A stretch of DNA of 64,000 nucleotides from Linepithema humile (lineage: Eukaryota; Arthropoda; Insecta; Hymenoptera; Formicidae): assembly GCF_040581485.1 (NCBI RefSeq), contig NC_090134.1, positions 4,464,001 through 4,528,000 of the forward strand. Direction: 5' to 3'. Position 1 is the stretch's first letter. The number at the start of each line of letters is the position of its first letter. The position numbers and the translations under genes were made by a program. The notes beneath the pieces are model-generated. The model ran no database searches. It was not told where the DNA came from and saw nothing but the letters and a program-made list of their open reading frames with translations. Positions 1 through 12,600 of this stretch are shown here, in pieces.

Positions 1-1776
1 ATTATTTATCTTTATGACAATAATAGATAGACGTATAATATGTAAAGAAACGCAAGTGTCTAATTTTTTGGTGGAAAATTGCTGCAGGCACTTTAATCAT
101 TACGTGAGCCCGAAATTTTATCTCGTATCGCAAGTAGAACAACACAACGGGAGCGGTTATCAAAGCTATACGTAAAATTTTATCTGAGTTGTCTGGTACT
201 TGACAAAAATCAACGTTTTAAGCAGGAATCTCTTCTGATATTGCAAACGAAAAGAAAAAAAGAATCAAGCTCTGAAATTTTAGGCGACGTATAGAAGTCT
301 CTTTGTTAATTTATTAATTTTAATTTCAAAAAGATTATTTATCAAACGATTACCATTGTTTAAAAGATTTGTGAGGCATATGATTATCATTTAACCGATA
401 ATTAATCGCGACAGGAATAACAATCATTCGGTTTTGATATTTCCTCTTGCAAGAGTGAGAATGTTTGCAGTGAATGCATTTAAATTACAAATTGTTCGAT
501 AAGAGCGCAATGGGTGGGACGTGATATATTAAATTTTGCTTCCTTATCGAGTTTTATCAACGACGAGGTGTAATTGAATATTTCAGATTGTGCGTCACGT
601 CGGGATTCTCCGCAATCAATCGTACCGTTTTTTCGTCGAATTATTTTCATCAACCTTGATTATTTACTTGTCGCATGTTTATTTTTTCGTGACATTTGTC
701 ATGAATAAAGATTAATAAAGACAATTTTCTACTTTTGTGCAGTGTCATACATATCAATCTTGTTTTGCAACTGACACATTCGTGGAACACGCGATACGAG
801 ATTTTTGGCGGAGATGTACGATAATGCGAACTCTGCGGCGTTTGCGCGCGGTGCAAAGTCAGGAAAAATGTCGGGTACTTATCGCGCGAATAAATGAGGA
901 TCGATATTATCGCGAACAACAAAATCAAACGCGACAAGCCAGCTATAAGCGATTACAACGCGATAACTCGCGATGCGACTACGGTGGAAAAAAGCAAACT
1001 TCATATCTTGTCGGAATCGATACACAAAGGAACACGTCGATTGTAATTACCGAACTCATTCGTGAAGCCACTTTACCGTGACATTATCGCACTTAATCCT
1101 TTCATCACGATCTCAGGAAACGCTAGCGGTTCGCTTCATGCATTTTATGCAGCAATATTTCTATATAGTTCTATCGTAATTACATTGATTCTTAAAATAA
1201 TATATTTATATATTGTATTGAAAATTCACATAATCTAATATATAATTTATCGCGTATGTAAGAAAAGATTAGAACTAATCTTGAGAAAGAATTTTTTTTA
1301 TATTTTTAAACAACGACAAACACAATCTTAAACGCGAGAAAGTTTTTCTCTTTAGAAAATTATACAAATTATTTCCAAAAACGTTGTGCATGCGGTAAGA
1401 TTTGATGATGAAGCAAGACTAATTATTTTTGTTAAATAATTTGATAAATTAAAACTTCTTTGATTCCATGTTTGTCACAGATAATTATTTTTCATTTTAT
1501 CTTGCTGAATGATAATGAAATCTGATAATTAAAAAGTTGAAAAACGAAATGTATCTATAAGAATAGATATATATTAGTTTTCATAAAAATATCGAATATC
1601 ATGATTGTCCATGGAATCCGCTAGATGATATATTATTAAATATGTCCCGTAATATTAATAATGGAATAATATTATATAAATAATGGCCCGTAAATCAATG
1701 AATGGATCGCGTTAAGCTCGTCATGTCACGATTTGCGCCGCGGAGCCTGATGTCTTTAGTATTGTGAACGACTCAC
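1..1776 (-). other. Intron or downstream part of the left-edge gene; no exon seen
   Basis: This AT-rich stretch follows the splice donor of the exon at 1777..2095 and runs to the window edge. I looked for homeodomain-like or other conserved coding motifs on the minus strand and saw none. The plus-strand open frame at 737..1081 begins with ATG but has no recognisable domain and no supporting splice signals. The most likely reading is the first intron of the left-edge gene. Confidence 0.55.
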
Positions 1777-2095
1777 CACGTTTAAGTTTCTCCAGCGGCT
1801 CGTGGTGCAGCTGGTGGCTGGAATTGTGCAGCATTGAGGTGTCGTGATGCGAATTGCCGTGTAGATCGTGATGATGCATCGCGCCCTGAAGATGGTCGCC
1901 GTGCAGGCCGGCCATCGACGCGGTCGCCGCGACCGCGTGCTGATGATGCTGCACCGAGAGGCCGCTCGTCGGCCCGATCACGAGATCCTGAAGACACAAA
2001 TCCGCGTTGCCGCCGCCACCGCCGCCGCCTCCGCCGCCACCGCCGCCGCCCCCGGCGAGTTCGAGGCTCCCCCCGGCCCCGCCGCCCCGCTCCAT
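1777..2095 (-). CDS. First coding exon of a Gly/His-rich, transcription-factor-like protein (partial)
   Basis: Seen: an ATG at 2095 opens 106 codons plus one base, ending at 1777 directly before the donor GTGAGT (1776..1771). The frame continues only briefly into the intron. An in-frame TAA lies about 45 nt upstream, so this is the likely start. The peptide begins MERGGGAGG and has a run of 15 glycines near residues 15-29. A non-repetitive stretch follows (about 31-48, including DLCLQDLVIGP), then a histidine-rich segment (about 49-98), and the exon ends in HEPLEKLKR. Glycine and histidine runs beside short conserved patches are typical of insect developmental transcription factors. The DNA-binding domain would be in later exons to the left of the window. 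I considered homeobox families such as orthopedia but cannot show it, so I give no symbol. The exon is CpG-rich (GGN/GCC codons), unlike the AT-rich flanks. That it is coding is fairly sure; the family is not. Confidence 0.82.
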
Positions 2096-2661
2096 ACTAT
2101 AGAAGGTTAACGTCGTGTTGACTGTTCCTTACGACTTGTATATGATCAACCTGGCCCGCGAGAGGCCACGAATTAGCGCGATCACGCCCGTTTCCTCGCC
2201 ACTTCCTCCTAGGAACACATTCAAGCGTCTTCCCTGTTTCGCAGATCGGATTGTTAGCGAAAATCTGCGTAATAATTTTCCGATGATCTTGACTAGTTGG
2301 AAATATGAAGTAGTTTTATTTTTTTCAAAGTTCACTAACTGTCACAGGAGTTTTGGCTTCCGTCGAAGTGTCCGTCGGCTAAAAATCCAGTGTACAATAA
2401 TTAATCAATGCAAAATATCGATAACGAAATTGATGAATTCTTTTCGACATAGGTTTGTGAGGAACAAACGTGATTTATGCGATTTCTCCTGAGACTGTCA
2501 CGGTGCGTTCGCCATACCGTCGGCACTCTTCCGTTCGCACTGCGATTTTTCTAGCGTCGGAAACGAAATACGCACGGCACATGCCATCGGTGTCCGAGAC
2601 GGAAATCCGTGGACGGTCGCGGATTCATGCAATAACGCCGAAAAGGTAGCGTGAAACTTAC
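2096..2661 (-). other. Probable 5'-UTR intron of the left-edge gene
   Basis: On the minus strand a consensus donor GTAAGT occupies 2661..2656, after the bases CCAC. A possible acceptor (CCTTCTATAG) ends one base before the ATG at 2095. Together they would define a roughly 560-bp intron between an untranslated first exon (right of 2661) and the coding exon. The donor is a perfect consensus; the pyrimidine tract of the acceptor is weak. This is inference from splice signals only. Confidence 0.4.
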
Positions 2662-3334
2662 GTGGATAACGCGCGCGGAGGACTGATAAATCAGATAACC
2701 GTCGTTTCCACGTCGTCGCGTTACGTAAGGAAAAGCGGAGAGTTATAAAATTTGTCGCTTAAGTAGGTTAAAATATCAGCACTATCATTCTCACATCTTC
2801 TACTTGAGTGAATATCTTTCGTTCTTTTAACTCTTTCTCGTCTTTCGGGCTTTTATTACGGTTTTTTTCGCACTTGAATCAATCGTTACAATTTATTCAT
2901 AGTTTTCCGCAATTTGCACAGTTCACGCTTTTACGCATGAGTTTTTCGTGTCCGTGGAGCAAGTTCGTTCGCGATTCGGAGTCACAGTTAAATTAGTGAA
3001 CAGGAAGGACGTAATCATTGATTTGATGTAGTATCCTTAGCACTACGCCGACCACCACTCTCGCCATCCACTTCTCTCTTCAGCGGGATGAAGAATCAAC
3101 CAAGAACCACGAAGAATCAACATCCACCGACTTCTGTCACTGATGAGAGTCGCGCCGATGATTTGACGGAGAGATGCGACACCTCCGCGACAACACGACC
3201 TGTACTATCACCACTTCCGAGTTCTGCTACCTCGTCTTCCACTCCGGAACTCTACTGCGTGTTTACACGCAGATTTGGCACGACGGGGGCCTCCTACCCG
3301 CGACCGTCGTCGGACGGCGCGGCCGCGGCCGCGG

Positions 3335-3399
3335 GCGACGACGTCGGCGTCGTCGCCGTCGTCGTCGGCACGAGCGCGTCGACGACGATGATGATGATC
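3335..3399. repeat. GAC/GTC trinucleotide-rich tract
   Basis: Imperfect GAC, GTC and GAT triplets follow one another here. Because GAC and GTC are reverse complements, the tract is partly self-complementary and can fold. It causes several arginine/aspartate-rich shadow frames. Confidence 0.7.
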
Positions 3400-3687
3400 G
3401 CGCAGCACTCGTCACTACTCGCACCTCTGCCCTTAACGTACGTCAAAGCGCGGAGCGGGACACGGCGATAGAGGAAAATATAAGAAGGCGGCGGCGGTGC
3501 CGCCGGTCGCAGCGGTGTATCCCGATTTTCCCGCCGGTGGATGGAACGCGTAGTGGCTACCGCCGCGTAAGTCGGTTGGTAGGTGGGTCCGCCAGGCTTA
3601 GCCGGTTGAGCCTTTCGGACTGCCTGACGGCTTAAGTCTCTAAGTCGGTAAGCCGAGCGGATCTAGTGGTCTTGGCTGGTGCACTGG

Positions 3688-3780
3688 CTGCCTGCTAGCT
3701 TGCCTGCCTAGCTGCCTGCCTGCCTGGTTGCCTGCCTGCCTTCCTTGCTTGCCGGGCGGCCTGCCTGACTGTCTGACTGC
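3688..3780. repeat. Degenerate (TGCC)n microsatellite
   Basis: Repeated TGCC/TGCT units, interrupted by TAGC, TTCC and TGAC variants, extend over about 90 bp. The tract lies between the CpG-rich block and the CT-rich block upstream of the left-edge gene. Confidence 0.8.
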
Positions 3781-4750
3781 GCCTCTCCCTCCGGCTCGCT
3801 CGCTCTTACTCCCCTCCATCCGTTGATTCTCTCTTCGCTGCCACGTCCGGAGCAGACTCCCCACCTAGCGCGTCTCGCTCGTGCTCGCGGCATCGCTTGC
3901 TCTCCCCTTGGCACGATCTCTCACGCCTGTGCTCGCGCCGCCGCTCGCTCCTTTCCTCCCTCGAATCGCCCAACCCCGAACGGGTCTCTCTCCGCGCCGT
4001 GCGTTCGCGATTCGTACCCTCTCGCTTCAATCGTCTACGCGTCCTTGTCCACGTAGCGCGAGTTCTCGCCCGCTACCTCGCGATCTCTTACGCCGTCGTC
4101 TTGTCCCTCCTCCGCACTCCCTCCAGTCAACCCCTCCACAACGTCTTTCTCTCACACAGCATCCCTTCTTCCAGAATCGCACAGCGTTCCTTTCTCTCCG
4201 CATCTCGTTTCCGACGCGATCTCTAACATCAGATTTCTGTCTCGTATGCGAGATTCGGTCCGTAGCAACGGCAACCCCTGCGGTGTCCGTTGTTCATCAT
4301 CGCTTTCTTTATGTGTTCTTTATCCGCGGCCATCTCACATTTTTCGCTACGATCTTTCGCGTCTCTTTACGCGGCATAGATACTCGAATCGGTCACACCA
4401 GTTAACGCGCGGTGTCACCGACGCGCAACCCCTTCCGGTCCATCCCTACTTTCGGATTCGAACCCCACCTTTGACCCCGTATTGCCCCTCCTACGGTGGT
4501 GACGGTGGTCGGCGTGCTTACCCCTTCGAGCGAACGCACACGCACACGTGGTGTTTTCTCTCTTCCCTTCTCTTGGACTAGCGAGGGCGATCTTGCCGTA
4601 CTACGACGATTATCGTTTGTTGTTTCTCCCGGTCGGGCTCGTACCGCCTTGACCACGCAAGATCGCGATTCACCGTCAGTAGAGTAGTCTCGGCGATTAC
4701 CCTTCGCCTTCGTACAGTACACGCCGCTATATCTCCGTTTGTTTACCTGA

Positions 4751-5879
4751 AAACTCATACGCGAATAAAACCGTGGAAGGGTACAGCCTGGATATCGCTA
4801 TGCAGAAAGTCAATCTTGTCGCTACTCGCGAACGCGATTCGTAGAAAAGAAAGAAAAGAAGAAAAGAAAGCGGAAGGAAGTAACGTTAGAAAATATTACC
4901 ACTTGTTGACGGCTTACAAATCATTCTCAACAATTATTTCTATAATTTTAAATCCATGATTCATTAATATGATAAAAATGATAGAAATCGAAACTGACGA
5001 CAATTTGTAGACAATCGCGAATGATAATCGACGTTTTATTTAGTTGTTGATTATAAGTATTACGGTATTTTGAATATAATTGTGTTATCGATTTTTAATA
5101 ACTTCAAAATTGCGCTTCATGAATCTGTTTGAAGTTGAAGTTGTGCTGAAAATCGGGACCGCTAGTACGCAGTTATCGCTCGTCTTATCAGTTGGAGTAA
5201 ATATCGGCCTGTACTGACGTCTGGAGTCGTTTATATTGAACGTTCTATTCGATTCCGAGAGGTGTGCCTCGAATACAACTCTACTCAAGTTTACGACTCG
5301 TGCGTGCACGTCTGCGTGAGCAATCTCGAGGAAAAACGAATTTCCGACCGCCTGATCTACTGCCAAATGATACGATTGACCGTTGTCCGTACAATTTTCA
5401 CAGCCGATTTATCGGAGAATTCATTGCATTGTCGTCGCGACGATATATATTTTTTTATATTCTCGATAAGAAGAGACGTTATTATATCAATCGAACATTA
5501 ACAATACGCACTAGAATATCGTTGCATTGGAAATACTTCTGAATGCAACAGGCAATAAGCTTGTTTTTTTTTTTTTTTTACTAAGTATTTAGATATTACA
5601 AAGTCGAAGAGATAAATTCTTAAGTTATACTGTCTACATAGCGTACAAATTTCATACGCCTAAAATTTCGAGATAGAGAAGATAAGAAAAATTAATTATA
5701 TGCGATAAACTTCCAGCTTCGGAAGCAACTTAGTTTCGAACGGCAAACTGTATTCAATTCTGTTCCTTCGCCATTTGTTACACGATATCGATTATTGTAT
5801 AACAATAACCGAATAACCTACTCATTCCTCGGAGTTACTTCGGAGACATGACGGCACCCAATTCGCTCTTATCACGAAG
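4751..5879. other. AT-rich spacer, no gene seen
   Basis: The sequence is mixed AT-rich with a 16-T run at 5564..5579. Short open frames on both strands near 5085..5542 overlap each other and have no splice or start context that would favour one. I see no gene. Confidence 0.6.
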
Positions 5880-6690
5880 AGCAAGGTCCGAAAGGGTCAG
5901 AGACGAAGTGGGCCGCGCGTGATCCTCGTAAGAGAATCGTCGCTAGTAAAGGGAAGCCGAGAACGTCGTGACTGGCGTCAAGAAGTTGTCACGCAACGGC
6001 ACGGCGGGAGGAAGCATCTCCCGACAGGATATGTGGGGGAGGGAAAAAGACGAACGCGGGGAGAAACGGAAAGGAAAGCGGAAAGAGACGGAAAGTGGCT
6101 ATCGGTGGTATAAAGGGCGTAGGGATGAGGAGGGACGCGGGTTCTAAAGCACTCGATGGAGGAGAGCGCGGCAGACGCGCGGAAAACGAAGAGCGCGATA
6201 CGAAAACGGGGGTTGTAGCGGCAGTACATACGTCAAGCTAGGAACAGAGCGCCATACCGGGGATCCCCTAACGCCTCGGGGAAAGTAGAGGAGACAAATG
6301 ACAAGATGGCCACGCCTACCGCGCGAACGGCGTGGGCGTTATTTGCCGGTGTGTGCGTGTGACTTCCCAGAGTTCAGAGCTAGAGTGGGAGCACCACATC
6401 GGCGCGACTCGACGACGGTCTGGTGGGACAGGAGAGAAAGAGAGAGACAGACGGACGGAGTGAGAGAGGGTGCGGGTTATGTACGTGGGACGCGGGCGCG
6501 GGATAGGACGTGTTCGCCAGGGTGTCTCCTGATTTTTGAAGCGACCGAATTATATGGACAACGTACTGCGAGTGCGACATCGTTCGTGACCGAAACGTGG
6601 AAGCCACCCTACCTCGGTAAATTAAAGTCGAAGATGATAGTCGGAGATGGTCACTGGCTCTGGGCGAAAATATAACGTCCAAGTCCGTGG
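5880..6690 (+). promoter_or_regulatory. GA-rich, CpG-rich block
   Basis: The plus strand is rich in GGAAAG, GAGAG and GACGG runs, especially 5920..6110 and 6420..6470. The skew is opposite to that of the block at 3780..4250. Open frames across it (5919..6113, 6298..6675 plus; 5978..6229, 6380..6682 minus) are of biased composition and overlap on both strands. A regulatory or GAGA-factor-type element is possible; no transcript is supported. Confidence 0.3.
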
Positions 6691-9600
6691 TGAGGGAAAT
6701 AATTTATGTCTTTTATCCTGTTGCATCGACGATGTCTTATGCCGGACATTTTACTTCCAACGATATTGGTATTCGATGGATCTATCGAATATCGATGTGT
6801 CTTATTTCATTAAAAACTGTAGGTGCGGTACATCAAGATATTATGGCCTTACACATCAAACGAAACGTGTTAACGAATAGAAATTTGCAATGCATTATTT
6901 TTATCCATCATAGATTTAATCGATAAAATTAAACTTACATAACATTTTACAATATTGATTATGCTAGTATTCTGTTTGTAACTAGAGAAGATATTGATGA
7001 ACAGAAATTTGCAAAATCCGATGTCCAAATAAAATTTGGAAATGAATGCAACATGCCGTATCCAAATAGGTCTCTTCCACGCGACAGAGATGATCGGGAA
7101 AATCGGGCGTAATATACGTCCGGCCATAATTATTGTAATTCGATAATAATTGAAGGATTATGGATTATCTCTGTATATAGGAGAGCCGCGCGCGGCACGG
7201 CTTTGCGGCTGGCCTCAACGCCGAGGCTGTCGCACACGATTGCATCGACTATTCACTATTGGTCTCTCTCGATCGACATTCAACCCTGACTGCGATTCGA
7301 CAATCGGCTCGTTCTACCGATGGTTAAACTTCGCGTAACGGCGTGATGTGTCGTCAATGCTGTTTTTCGTTAGCGCGAGATCGTTGCATACTTCAAAACT
7401 TGCACTTTTATAAACTGTTCATTGGGAAACAGTAAAAGTCATGTTTTAAAAACAGCGATATTTTTTTTTAACGTTCTATTTGTCAAACATGAACATGATA
7501 TATAATGTCGCAAACATATATTAAATAAATATTTAATTATGTAAAGATTTTTAAATTCGAATTTACATAACTTTCAAAATTAACAAATCATATTCTAATA
7601 GCAACCTCTCGTTTCTGCTGTCAATGTATAAACATGTTTTGTAAAATCAGCAATGTTGAATTTACTTGTTTCTGTGAATCTTATCTTTTAGTTTTACGAG
7701 CCGCTAAAAACCGCATCTCGCATTACATAATTAACACTCGCAATTCTGACTAATTATTACTCTGCATCGTACGCAGCATTATTGTATGTACGTGCCATTT
7801 GCTCGATATCGGCAACAACCATAAACTAAGTTATTGCCGGGATGCCATAAAAGGATAAGATAGACATTTATCAGCTACGAGCGGTCGGTTGCTCGTTTTA
7901 ACGACGAGAACTCAACTCGCGAGCACACATCCAACGTTAAATATTACCTGCCGGACGATTATTTCGCAACGTGACACAAAAAGCTCATTTAATCATATTA
8001 TTCAAATTGCGTTACATATTGCAATTTGGAAAACATCCAATTGATACGCGCAAAAATATGTCTGGAAGCAAATCGTTTTCAAATAAGTAGAAAAAATGGT
8101 TTATTACATGTTTTCTAAACTTTTAATGATATCAAGATACTTTATATAACTTTATAAAGGATTTTTAAACAATTTTTGTATCTAAAAAATCATATTTCTT
8201 TATATTAATAGTTTATTTGATATTATTCCAATAGAAGAGGTATATGTGTCTCTTTATCTTATGCATCTTGTGCAAATAATTATAATTGTGAATTTTTATT
8301 GATTGTGCTTCATTGCCAAAATATTAACGTTGCATGTTATCTACTTATTTACTTCTTTTAGAGCAACACGATTTGTTCAAGATAATTTCTCTTCTGAAAA
8401 AGTATGGGATTATTTCAGGAAATGCCCACTTGATTTTTAATATTGTTTATTGGTGATCAGTTTTCGTATTGATAGATTGCTTTTTTTAGTATCTGCATTG
8501 TGATATTAACATCAAAATATTTTGATAACTGATTAATAATATCTTACACTTATTTGTAATGTTAATTATAAGTATCGGTTTTTATTAATTTATTGCTGCA
8601 CACGATGTCCGTTCAATCTTTCAATTATCTATATTTTTCAAGATTATTTTTCTATATTAATTGTTTTAATTTTTGGAAACTTTTCTCACAAGATTCTGTG
8701 TTGTGCAGTTAATTTGAAGGCTTCCTTAACGCAATAGTAATTTGACATGTTTTCACTCTTTTAAAATTAATTTCAAAATTAGGAAAATTTAATTCAGTTT
8801 TACATAACTTTTTAACTTTAATATCCATTTTTTCAAATTTGTGAAAAGTCAGATAGATCACTGTTATGCTGCGAAATCTTTAATTCAAGCATTTTTAATT
8901 CTAACGTGGATTCATTCTCATCTCCGTGCATTTTATGGATAAAAAAATTAACAGAGAATTTTGCTCTAGTTTATTCAAAATATTGACAAGATAGGTGGTA
9001 TAAACCAATCGGCGTGATTGCCGTAAAGATGCCAGTGGCATGAAGCATTTCTACGATCTCTCGAGAGCAGATCAATTGCCGCCGACGACGACGTGACTCG
9101 CTCATGTTTTACTAGCGATAGTAAAACGCGCTCGCGACGCAAACAATCGATACCCAATGCGGAATATCGTTTTCAAGATTCGTATCTGCCGCCGCGATAA
9201 CGCCTTGCTTTGTACCTGCGCTCTCACCTTTTCTGCAGCCGAATCTCAACAAAGAGGTCTCAAAGAAGGCGAGAAATTCGCATTTGATCCCTCTTTATCG
9301 CCAATTCTTGGAACGATATGCATCTCGTGATACTTATTGCAGGATAATCGATGTGTCGATAATTAGTCAATTCATTCTCTTTGATATTGTTGACTCGTGA
9401 ATGTCCGCTTGGATGAAAAATTTCTCTTTAGAAACTTTGTCATTTTTAATCGCTCAGAACATATAAATGCATATTTTAAAACGCGTATTATAGTGTATTA
9501 TAGTATATTATAAAAAATATTTTACATTCTCTTTATTTTCTTTTATTTACATATTTATTGATTATAATCGTTTTAATTAATCCTTCTGCTTTGCGAGTCG

Positions 9601-12600
9601 ATAATAAAGTCTTGTAGATTAAACTTTTTTGAAAAAAAAAAAAAAGTAAAAATTCCACTGATTTTGCTTATGCGATGTACAGGCCATTACCCTGCAATTT
9701 GGATCCGAAATGACACTTCGCAGAAAGATACGCAATAATTTACAACATTCATGACTGGTTTTGTTCTCTATCTGCTGGCTTGTATGATAAAAAAACGGCT
9801 AATCTATCTATCTCGATTGTAAAACGCGTCCATCGGACGCGCCGAGAGTTTATCTTTGAGCGAAATCTCTTCGCCGGTAATTCGAACAAACGCAATGAAC
9901 AAAATTCGTCATTTTATGATAACTTTGAAGTAATTCCGATATCTCGACATCCGATATTTAAACGTCTTTCGCTTATTTTTACAAGATTGAACGGGAAAAA
10001 CTGCATAAGTTTTTACAAGCGCATTATTACATTCGTCAAGCTGTCCCGAGTTTATTCTCCCGCGAAGAAATCATATCGATTGCCGTGAAGAATGACTACG
10101 GTATCTGGAGGTTGCTCTCTGTTTCGATTTCGTTTACTACTGGTGCCAGAGCCACTCTTCCTACCTTTTCCGGCCGCTCGTGCGTTTTCCTTTCTCCCTC
10201 AACTCACCCTCAATCCCACTCCATACGGCCAAGCCGTTCGGTCGTTACGGCGCTCCGTCTTTACAAATTTTATATCATTTTTATGAGGCATAAAGTCGTC
10301 GAGAAGCCGACCGAGAAGAGAAGAGAGAGGGTTAGAGTGCGAGTGGTGCGGCGAAGGGGAAGCTTCTCAGTTCAAATCACCCCTCGCAACCCCTTATCAC
10401 CCCCGCTCGTTGGCGTTGTAGTCACGTGGCTGGGCGGAGCAGATCGCACCCCCTCGTTCGCTCGTCGGCGTGGGGTACGAAGAGAGGGGAAAACCGACGA
10501 TGTAGAAGGGGATGCTGCGCCACGTTAGGGGTGGTGGATTGTAGTTCACCGGACGAACTCTATATCGAGGAACGCTTCATGTCTTGTCTTGTTAAAAAAT
10601 TCGCAATCGCCAATACGTCTTTTTCCGTGGGCGAAGTAAAGTTTTGGGAGAACGCCCCCGGTTTTTGATACAATCGATACGATTTGATGCGAGTTTCATG
10701 GACGATATATTTCGTATCAAAATATGTGATCATAAAAATATGACGTTAGTTTCTTAAGATTAATGTGACGATTGAAAGTGCATTGAAAGAAAATTAATAA
10801 GATACAGTTGCGACTAAAATAATGTCAAACTTATCTCTGCACATTTCCACAGAATATTTATTATTAAAAGCATTTTAGTTGAGACGTAAAATACTGGGAA
10901 CGAATGGCGATTAAATCGATTAATTGAAAAGAAAGGGCGGCGGAATGATAAGTCACAACGCGGCGAATCGATCGGTCCTTCGCGACTATGCCGTTCACCG
11001 GCCGATTATACGGCGAGGATTACTCCCAGTTTAAGGTTAATCCTGTTTAAGATGGACGGAAAGTAGGCGAAAACTTGGCTTCTTACTCGGTCAGCCTTCC
11101 TACGATAGTGCGGCTTAGTGGCATTAGGAACGACGATCTCGTTAACGAGCTTTCAATGGAGCCGACGATTTCGCTCGCGGATTCGTTTCGCGCTTCTTTA
11201 AATACGTAGCACGGGACTCGATTCCCAACAAGTTTGATGCCGCTATTGTCTGATACTTGTGTTTCGATTTCCTCGAGTTAAATCCATGATGATAAAAAGA
11301 GGATCGTTTTGCATTTATTCCACCGCTTCGGTAATTCAAAGTAAATACAATTGAACGATATCATGCACGAAAATAAATTAATGTATCAAGTAATTTTGAA
11401 ATTAATTATATTTAAAATGCAAAATTTTATATTGTATATACCAGCTGTATATATTTGAATATATCTAAAGAGAATATCTAATATATAATATATAAACGAG
11501 TTTTATATATGCTTTTTGAAAATACGTTTGTATCAAGTTAATATAATGGTCATTTATGTGTAATCGTAATTACTTTATCACTATGGTACACGAGATGTAA
11601 GATTCTTTCTTCTCCGTTACATGAGCTCTCTTTCTCTCGCTGCTAGTTTGAAATTCAACGCGCACGTGTAAACGGCGTCACCCTTTTGCGTGTTTTGATA
11701 AATGAACCGCGAGCACCGCCATCCCCTTACCCAGCCTCCTTCAGCCCCCTTGATTCCACTCCATCAATTTTCAATCACAAAGAAGTCTCTGCTCCGCCGC
11801 TGCCACGGTTATCGCGGCTCCTCCTTTGGCCGGTTATAGCTATCTATATACTCGTTCTTCCATCTCCCTTTTTATTCCTTTCCATGCTTGTATAAGACAT
11901 TCACCTGTCTTAGCCCACGAAAATCTTTTGCCACACATGACAGAAATATTTCTCGATTTTCGTCAAACTGCATATTGAATAAACTTGTTTTATATCTTCT
12001 GAACCGTGGTACAAGTGTTTGATGAAAAATGATGACAATTAATTCCCATTTCTGAAGAAATTGATTATCATTTTTTCATAAAACATCTGCAATTTGCCTT
12101 TATTTTTAATATTATATATTTTGATATTAATATACACACGTCAATAAACGACGTAACAATTTAACAAAAGCAATACGAATTACTTTGACGAATATCGTGA
12201 AAAAAAATTGTGTTCGTGGGTCAATACGTACCGCACGGGATTACAAGGATAAAGAGAGGCGTGCAAGATAAGCAAGTGTTTTTTTTTTCTTTTTTTATTA
12301 TTGGCAAATGCCCGAGTCTCGTGCGTGACTAATCCTAATGAAAGCGGACAGCTCGTATTGGTTGTGTTTAAACGCCAATGGAGGTAATAAATATACGTGG
12401 TTGGCAAACATTAATGATTGTACGAATTATCTCTTTTCGTGCCGACGGCTCGATCATAAAGACACCTTTCCCACGATTACTGTCTCGCAAGTAGGACGTG
12501 CGGCTAATTAAAGATTATATCTCAAAAATAAAGAATTTGATGCATAATTATTAATAAGATTAGTCGTGATATCGCAGATTTTCTAACGATAAAAACAATT

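Larger units (their letters stand above)
3088..4750 (-). promoter_or_regulatory. CpG-rich, strand-skewed (CT on plus, GA on minus) upstream block
   Basis: About 1.7 kb of CpG-rich sequence. Its right-hand part (about 3780..4250) is strongly CT-rich on the plus strand, so the minus strand carries many GA and GAGAG tracts. It lies 1-2.6 kb upstream of the minus-strand first coding exon, where a promoter or untranslated first exon would be expected. In insects GAGA-rich promoter regions are bound by GAGA-type factors. Overlapping open frames on both strands here (for example 3088..3471 plus and 4402..4758 minus) are of biased composition and I do not accept them as genes. Promoter function is inference. 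Confidence 0.4.

Noticed and set aside
737..1081. 114-codon plus frame starting with ATG
   Set aside because: No recognisable domain or splice context, and it lies in the probable intron of the minus-strand gene.
4435..4475. GTTCGAATCC on the minus strand, like a tRNA B box
   Set aside because: The flanking bases do not form a T-arm stem and no A box or acceptor stem is present.
9780..10088. 102-codon plus frame in moderately AT-rich DNA
   Set aside because: Begins at TTG, biased to Asn/Lys/Arg/Phe/Ile as expected from base composition, no motif.
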